NCBI RefSeq assembly: GCF_035582795.1
Contig: NC_134373.1
Location: 33,822,501-33,886,500, forward strand
Direction: 5' to 3'
Origin: Mycteria americana
Lineage: Eukaryota; Chordata; Aves; Ciconiiformes; Ciconiidae
Length of the DNA stretch: 64,000 nucleotides
Part shown: positions 58,583 through 64,000 of the stretch, one piece after another
How the letters are laid out: each line of letters starts with the position of its first letter
Numbering within the stretch: the first letter of the stretch is position 1
Program-made: the position numbers and the translations under genes
The notes under the pieces: generated by a model
The model's database searches: none
Seen by the model: only the letters and a program-made list of their open reading frames with translations
What the model was told of the DNA's origin: nothing

Positions 58583-61528
58583 GTAAGGAACCGCGGCGCA
58601 TCTGGGAGCTGTTACAATCGCGACAAGGTCGCCCCCCCGCCCCTGCCCCTCTTGCCCCCTCCGCTTTGGCTCCCGGCCTGCCGAGCACCTCGCGTGGGGA
58701 GGCGCGGGGGGGGTCCTGGGTCACCCGGGGCGAGAGGAAGCGCGTCCCCCCCCCCCCTTCCTCCTCCGAGTCTCCCAAATTTGAATGTGACGCCGGGCCC
58801 CGATTCGGCCGCCTTTCGGCGCGGAGAGCCGGCGGGGAGCGACCCCCTCGCCGAGCCCCCCGCCCGCCCCTCCTTGCCGCAGCCCGGGGTGTTGCGCAGC
58901 GCGGCGGCGTGGGGTGGGAGCGCTGCGAAAAAAGGCAGCGGATTCGGCTGCTCCCTTGTTTTGGGCCCCTTCCCCCCATTTTATATTTTTTCCTGGGTGC
59001 TGGTGGCCTTTCGGGGGTGGCGGGAGGGAGACCTGAGCCACATGTTGAGCGGCCGCTGGAGGTGCGGGGTGGGGGGGTGTTTTCTCGGAAGGCGAAGAAA
59101 AAGGGTTTTTTTAAGAAGGTGGCGGAGGGGCTGTTTGTGGGGGCCTCTGCGGCGAGGGAGAGCCAGGCAGGCCCTTAGGCCGCGCATTGCCGCGGGAGCC
59201 GGTGCTCCCTGCCGTGGTTTGGGGCCCGGCTCTCGGCGGGGGACGTGCCTCTGCCCGGGCCGCCCCGGTGGGAGCCGCCTGCTCGGCCCTCCCGGCCCCC
59301 GGCCCCGTTCTGCCGCCCCCTTTCACGCCGGTCGCAGTCCTCCAAATGCCCCCGGCAGCCCCTTATTTTATCACCCTTAGTTTCTATTTTTAATGGCAAT
59401 TTTTTTGAAAGAAGCGGAGGGCGAGGAGAGGGGGCTCCCCCCGTGACACCCCAGGCCGGCAGCCAGGGACCCGCCAGCGCGGGCCGGGGCCGGGGTGGGC
59501 TGCCCTGTGCCGGCCCGGGGGCCGCGGGGCCGGCTGGCCGAGGGCCGCTCCGGGACGCGGGGAAGGCGGCGCTGCCCGGCCCCGGCCCCGCTCCGCGCTG
59601 CCCGGCCTGGCTGCTCCCGCCGGCGGTCAGAGCGGGGCTGTCGGCCGAGCCATCTCCATCCCCCGTTACTGACACGTCCAGCGACTTGAAACTCGGAAAA
59701 GCCACTTTGATTGACTCGGGTGATTGATGGAGTGATAGAGCTGTCAGACGGCGCGGCCCTCGCTCCCGGCCGGCCCGGCCACGGGTGTTTCGCTCCCGAT
59801 TCCCAGGGCCGCCGTGCGCCAGGCGTTTTGCACTTGCGCCTTTATTTCCTTTCGTCCCCTTTCTTCGGGCAGAGGATTATTTCTGCATGTGCTCCCCGAA
59901 GCTGCCTGCTCACCCCAGCCCGGAGAGGAGAAGGGCGAGGGGAGGCTGCCTCGGCTCGGCCGCCCTCTTTGTTGTGCTCGGAGCTGCCCGCCGGCCCCGG
60001 CCGCTTCTCCCGGCCCGGGGGACGAGCGGGCTGCGGCGGCCGGAGGCGCCGGCGCCCCGCTGCAAGGTGCCGCGGCCAAGCGATTCGCTCCCCGCGCCCT
60101 CCGCCCCTCCGCCGGCCGAGCCCGGGAGCATCCCGCCGGGCCCCGTCCCTCTCCCCGCCGGCAGACGCCGCCGAGCCGCGGGGAAGCCCCCCGCGCTGGG
60201 GACGGGATGCGCCGGGAGAGGGGCATTCGGCCTACTCGGCGGCCGAGAAGGCCTCGCCGGCTCCGGCTGCGGCTGCTGCCGGCGGGGGGCTGCGGGCCCG
60301 GGGCCGCCCGCCCAGCCCGGCAGCTGTCGGGGGATTTTCGCAGATCCCTTTCTCCAGGGCTCCCTCCCCTCTCCGCTCCCCCCGGGCCGGCGTGCAGAGG
60401 ACGGGGGTAGTTCCCCGACCGGGCGCTGCTCCCGGGATGCGCCCCGGGGCCGGGCTGCTTCCCCGGCGAGCTCTGTGGCGCTTCGCCCGGCCCCATCCCG
60501 GCCTGGGGGTGGTGGGGCGGGGGGCTCCGCTTTCGGCGGGGGTGCATGGAGGGAGGGAGCTGCAGGCGGGGCCGGGGGTCCCCGGCAAGGATCGGCCGCC
60601 CGAGAGCCCGGACGACCCGGGCGGCGGCGGGGCTCCGGGGTGGCGGCGGGGAAGGGCCCCCCGGGGCCGGGCCGGCCTTGCGGAGGGGCCGTTGCCCCCC
60701 AGACAGAGACCGGGGCAGCCCCCGGCCAGGCTGCTGCTCCCGGCGGCTGCCCGGTGCCGGGCCGCGGAGACCCTCGCCCCCCGCGCTGCCCGGCGGAGCC
60801 GCTGCCCGGCCGGCGGGCCCTGGCCCCGGGCCGTGCAGAGGGAGCGCGGCTCGTCCCGGCGGGGCGGGCGGAGCGGAGCGGCGGCCCGACGTGTGTCGGG
60901 GCGGGGGGCGAGCGGGGCACCGCTCCCCTCGGCGGGGCCGGGGCGGCGGGGGATGCGCGGGCGGCTCGGCCCCGGCCTCCCCTCCCCTGCCCCATCCTTC
61001 CCCCCGCCGTGCCGGGGCGGCGGTGCCGGGGTTGGGGGTGGGGGGGGCTGAGGGGACCGGCAGAAATTCGCCCGTCGGCCATTTTTCCGGCGGCCGGCGG
61101 GGCGGGGGCGGCGGTGGTGGTCGGTCGGTCTGTCGGTCGGTCTGTCGGTCGGTCGGTCGGTCGGTCGGCGGCGCGGCCCTGCCCAGCGGCGTGTGTGTGC
61201 CCTGCCCGCAGGCCCCCGCACCAGGAAGCTGAAGAAGAAGAAGACGGAGAAGGAGGACAAGCGGCCGCGGACGGCGTTCACGGCCGAGCAGCTGCAGCGG
61301 CTGAAGGCGGAGTTCCAGGCGAACCGGTACATCACGGAGCAGCGGCGGCAGAGCCTGGCCCAGGAGCTCAGCCTCAACGAGTCCCAGATCAAGATCTGGT
61401 TCCAGAACAAGCGAGCCAAGATCAAGAAGGCGACGGGCATCAAGAACGGGCTGGCGCTGCACCTCATGGCCCAGGGACTCTACAACCACTCCACCACCAC
61501 CGTGCAGGACAAAGAGGAGAGCGAGTGA
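57886..61528 (+). CDS. EN1: EN1, homeobox protein engrailed-1 (two coding exons)
   Basis: EN1 is a nuclear homeodomain transcription factor, mainly a repressor. It patterns the midbrain-hindbrain boundary, ventral limb ectoderm, spinal interneurons and skin. The CDS joins 57886-58582 and 61212-61528 and encodes 337 residues (human 392; my recollection for chicken is about 333). The eh1 Groucho/TLE-binding motif TNFFIDNIL is at 69-77. Low-complexity P12, G10 and Ala runs follow the family pattern. The eh2 PBX-contact motif [14 protein letters not shown] is at 217-230, the homeodomain at 248-307 with W295, F296, Q297 and N298 in the recognition helix, and the eh5 tail [15 protein letters not shown] follows. 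[17 protein letters not shown] and [11 protein letters not shown] separate it from EN2. The chosen ATG is the first in frame, with A at -3 and G at +4. Codon GC is very high, like the surrounding island. Confidence 0.97.
59660..59755 (+). promoter_or_regulatory. Intronic TALE/PBX-like motif cluster
   Basis: An AT-richer island lies inside the GC-rich intron. It carries TTGATTGACT (59,707-59,716), TGATTGATGG (59,721-59,730), CTGTCA (59,741-59,746) and another CTGACA at about 59,669. TGATTGAT is the PBX-HOX composite core, and TGACAG/CTGTCA is the MEIS/TGIF core. The function as an enhancer is inference. Confidence 0.4.
61120..61169 (+). repeat. (TCGG)n tetranucleotide repeat
   Basis: About 50 bp of tcgg units with three tctg interruptions end about 42 bp upstream of the EN1 exon 2 acceptor. 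Copy number is probably variable. Confidence 0.9.
61212..61528 (+). CDS. EN1: EN1 coding exon 2
   Basis: This exon encodes residues 233-337. A lysine-rich nuclear-localisation-like RKLKKKK precedes the homeodomain (248-307) and eh5 tail. The acceptor is cctgcccgcag|gccccc, and the TGA is at 61,526-61,528. The homeodomain is essentially identical to human EN1. Confidence 0.98.
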
Positions 61529-62045
61529 GGCGGCGCGGCCCCCAGCCCTGCGCCGGCCGGGAGGCGGACAGGTGCTATTTAAAAGCAGATCTATTGTCTA
61601 TCCATAGTATAAGGACTCCAACTAAGAAAAAAAAATATGAACGCTTACAAAAAAAATTATCTCTATATAGCCAAACAGCATATGACCTTGTATATATTTA
61701 ATTTCAGGTAAGAAATACGTGTAGCGATCTCTATTTGCTGGACAGTTTCTCTCTCCCCTTCTCTCTCTCTCTTCCCCTCTCTTTTGTTCGTTCGTTCGTT
61801 TTGTTTGCTTTGCCTTTTTTTTTCTTGATGTCTGTTGCTCTTGTTTTACAGTAAATGTCCGACTTTCCTGATCTTTCGTTTGATCTTTTTTTTTTTGTGT
61901 GTGAATTTCTGTCTCTTTTTTTTTTTTCCCGAGGAAAAAAAAATTATTCTGATCCACAGACTGCGAGACTGAACCCGCCGCTACAAGCCAAAGATTTTAT
62001 TATGTTCAGAAATCTGTAGTCTGAAATAAAGTGTAGACTGTGTTC
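61529..62045 (+). other. EN1 3' UTR
   Basis: It runs from the stop codon to just past the AATAAA at 62,025. It includes T-rich runs and a (TTCG)n tract near 61,785-61,800. The end point is inferred from the poly(A) signal. Confidence 0.65.
62025..62030 (+). terminator. EN1 poly(A) signal
   Basis: This canonical AATAAA lies about 500 nt after the EN1 stop codon and is followed by GT-rich sequence (gtgtagactgtgttc). A second AATAAA at 62,124-62,129 lies in a TA-rich tract and could be an alternative site. Confidence 0.7.
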
Positions 62046-62089
62046 AGGATCCAGGCTGGCTGTAATTCTTTATTTTAGTGTATGGATGT

Positions 62090-62150
62090 TTGTGTATATA
62101 TATATACACAGAGAAATATAACAAATAAATATATATATACATACACAATA
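62090..62150 (+). repeat. TA-rich simple sequence
   Basis: Two (TA)n runs separated by about 20 bp lie just after the EN1 poly(A) site. They are self-complementary and could form a hairpin or mark the transcript end. No other function is evident. Confidence 0.75.
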
Positions 62151-62439
62151 TGCTGCGTATATAGTGCCATTTTGGTGGCGTATTTAGGTTTTGTTTTCCA
62201 TGGATCAGTGCAGCAATTTTTAAACTGCTTGTCCCCTGTTTAAAACCATGTCCGAGACCTTCCTTTTTTTTTTCTTTTTCATTTTTCTTTCTCTACCCCC
62301 TTAAAAAAAAAATTCTCTTTGGCTGTTGCGGTCGTGCCTTGCCTCCTGCATCTCCCTTTTTAACAAGAAATAAAAAACACCTCGTAATAACGGTAATAAT
62401 ATATCACCAGCTCCTGCAGGAAAAACGCCCGAAACCGTC

Positions 62440-63640
62440 TGGACGTTTAGAGCTCCGGGATATGTCGAGAAGGGATTTGCCTGACAGCTCCTCGACTCGC
62501 TCCGAGGGGCTCTGCTCCCGTACCGAGCGGGCACCGAGGAGCTCTCCCGGGCAGGGCAGAGCCGCGGCGAGGAGAGGACCGGAGCGATCGCCGCTCGGCA
62601 CCGGGCGCTGCGCCGCCGCCCCGGGAGCGTCCCCGCTCCCTGCCCCTGCCCTCCGCCCCTGCCCTCCGCTCCTTCTCGGGCTCGGGCTTGGGCTCGCCCG
62701 TGTGCCCGTGTGCGTGGGAAGCGCGGGGCCGTGGAGGGCCGGTGGCCCAGCGGGACTCCCAGCCTGCCGCCCCCACGCCGCTTTTCCACCCACCCGGGTT
62801 AGATTCGTCTGCGCCCCGTCCCGGGGGCGGCTCTCCTCACCGCCCCACCGGAGGCACAGACGGGCCGGGGCCGTGCCGTGCCCGTGGCTTTGTCCTCGGG
62901 CCGTCGAGGGCCGCCGTGCCCGGGCCTGCCGCCCACGCGGGCCTTGCGTGGGGCCCCGCGGAGCCGAGGGCGGGCGCTGGGGGTCCGCTCCCCGCGGCCC
63001 CTGCAGAGACCGGGCGCCGGGGCGGGTGGAGAGCCGCCGGCCCCCCCGACAGGACTGTCTGTCGGCTTTTCCTCTCCTTTCTTTCTGCTCCTCTGAATCC
63101 CTCCCCGAGGCCCGCAGCCGGCGGGGCGGGGCGGAGGGGAGAAGCGGGCAGAGCTGGAGCCGGGGTGAGACCCGGAGCCACGGGAGTCCCTCTCCTGCAC
63201 CCTACCCGGAGGACGGGGCAACGCCCAGGCCGTGTCCCGGGGGAGCGGGGCCGGGCGGGCCGGGGCGCGGAGATGGGCGAGCAGCAGCCCAGGCGGCCGG
63301 CGCAGCCTGCAACTCGTATCAAGTCTGCAGCTTCTCCCGCTCCTCGCCCCGTCGGAGGCATTAGGGGGTTCCCGTCTATGCGAGGAGAAGGGGAGCAGAG
63401 GGGCAGCGGGAGACGGCCTCTGCCATTTTTGTTTGCTTTTTAACTGTTCCCGATTAGCGCTGCAGTTGGCTGTCACCGACCGGGGATGGAGGCGCAGGCC
63501 GGGGCTGCCCTGCCCGGCGGGAGCCCCCTGCCCTCCGCACCCGCTGCCTCCACCCCACCCCAGCGCAACCCACCCCATTCCCGCCCAGCCCAGCCCTCCT
63601 CTGCCCGCCGAGGGCCGTGCTCTGTTCCTCTCTGCAGGCC
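62440..63640. promoter_or_regulatory. CpG island downstream of EN1
   Basis: About 1.2 kb of CpG-dense sequence begins 0.4 kb after the EN1 poly(A) signal. Stop-poor frames of up to about 340 codons occur on both strands. It may be part of the Polycomb-type island cluster at EN1 or a promoter of a non-coding transcript. No exon is supported. Confidence 0.5.
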
Positions 63641-64000
63641 GAGGAGCCGGCAATACTCGGAGGGCTTAAATAAATGTTGTACAGCGCCATCTAAAGTTCT
63701 GCATTTCTTTCTCCCTCTCCTCTTTTCGATGGGATTGAAACATAAATTTAAATCTTCCACACCGAGGAAAAGAAACCGTCCTTCAAAGTGCGAGCCCCAC
63801 CGCTCGGGGGGAAGCGGCCACCGAGAGCCCGGCCCGGCGGGGGCAGCTGCAGGACTCGGGGGGCGCGTTCAGAGCCCCCCCCGGTCCCCCTTCACTTGCT
63901 GCTGTCGGGGGGGCGTGGGGAGATTCCCGCCCCCAGCTCCAATCTCAGTTCGGTTCTCTGTCTTTCTCATATACCCGCCGTCTCGCACTCCCCTGGAGCT
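63641..64000. other. AT-richer flank and window end
   Basis: Complex sequence with 'gatgggattgaaacataaat' and a CTCF-core-like AGATGGCGCT on the minus strand (63,692-63,683), then a return to GC-rich DNA. No gene is seen before the window ends. Confidence 0.4.

Larger units (their letters stand above)
58583..61211 (+). other. EN1 intron
   Basis: A 2,629-bp GT-AG phase-1 intron lies at the position conserved in vertebrate engrailed genes, between eh2 and the homeodomain. It is extremely GC- and CpG-rich, so it contains very long stop-free frames on both strands (up to 638 and 581 codons). These have no family resemblance and are not genes. It also holds a small AT-richer motif cluster near 59.66-59.75 kb and a tetranucleotide repeat next to the acceptor. 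Confidence 0.93.

Noticed and set aside
59744-61489. A 581-codon open frame on the minus strand across the EN1 intron and exon 2
   Set aside because: The region is extremely GC-rich, so stop codons are rare in all frames. The translation is Arg/Pro/Gly/Ala-rich without domains, and the opposite strand carries the real homeodomain exon.
57886-61528. EN2 as the identity of the engrailed gene
   Set aside because: [17 protein letters not shown], the [11 protein letters not shown] linker, the TTTVQDK tail and linkage to MARCO all match EN1. EN2 differs at these points.
59785-61701. A 638-codon plus-strand frame overlapping EN1 exon 2 in another frame
   Set aside because: Same GC-rich artefact. 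It ignores the conserved splice acceptor and reads the homeodomain exon out of frame.

Overview
This is vertebrate nuclear DNA, almost certainly from a bird. It contains spliced genes with GT-AG introns, several fragments of CR1 LINEs (the dominant avian retroposon), and one solo LTR of a type I associate with non-galliform (Neoavian) birds. There are no bacterial operons, CRISPR arrays, rRNAs or tRNAs. I find two protein-coding genes, arranged head to head. This matches the MARCO-EN1 neighbourhood I know from human 2q14.

Left part (1-12.4 kb): intergenic sequence 3' of MARCO. It holds a CR1 tail, a MIR-like SINE relict and an isolated CpG island at about 8.5-9.0 kb. From 12,368 to 22,571, minus strand, lies MARCO, the macrophage scavenger receptor with collagenous structure. 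I rebuilt it as 15 coding exons, every junction in phase 1. The product is 478 residues: cytoplasmic tail, one membrane segment, coiled-coil-like spacer, 76 uninterrupted Gly-X-Y triplets and a six-cysteine SRCR domain. A TATA box and a PU.1-like GAGGAA site lie just upstream of the start.

Middle part (22.7-57 kb): a gene-free interval of about 35 kb. It contains the solo LTR, one long old CR1, some homopolymer runs and a large CT-rich pentanucleotide microsatellite at about 52.3-52.9 kb. From about 49 kb rightward the sequence alternates between CpG islands and AT-rich blocks full of TAAT and TCF-like motifs. That texture is typical of regulatory landscapes around developmental homeobox genes.

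Right part (57-64 kb): EN1 (engrailed-1), plus strand, in two coding exons (57,886-58,582 and 61,212-61,528) separated by a 2.6-kb GC-rich intron. It encodes a 337-residue homeodomain repressor with Groucho-binding eh1, PBX-binding eh2, homeodomain and C-terminal eh5 regions. The 3' UTR, with a poly(A) signal at 62,025, is followed by another CpG island.

The two genes do not act in one pathway: MARCO works in innate immunity and EN1 in midbrain-hindbrain, limb and skin patterning. The interval between them is most plausibly EN1 regulatory DNA. I found no evidence of a new type of system. The points most worth checking are the regulatory blocks, the unusual EN1 leader, the orphan CpG island and some details of MARCO.
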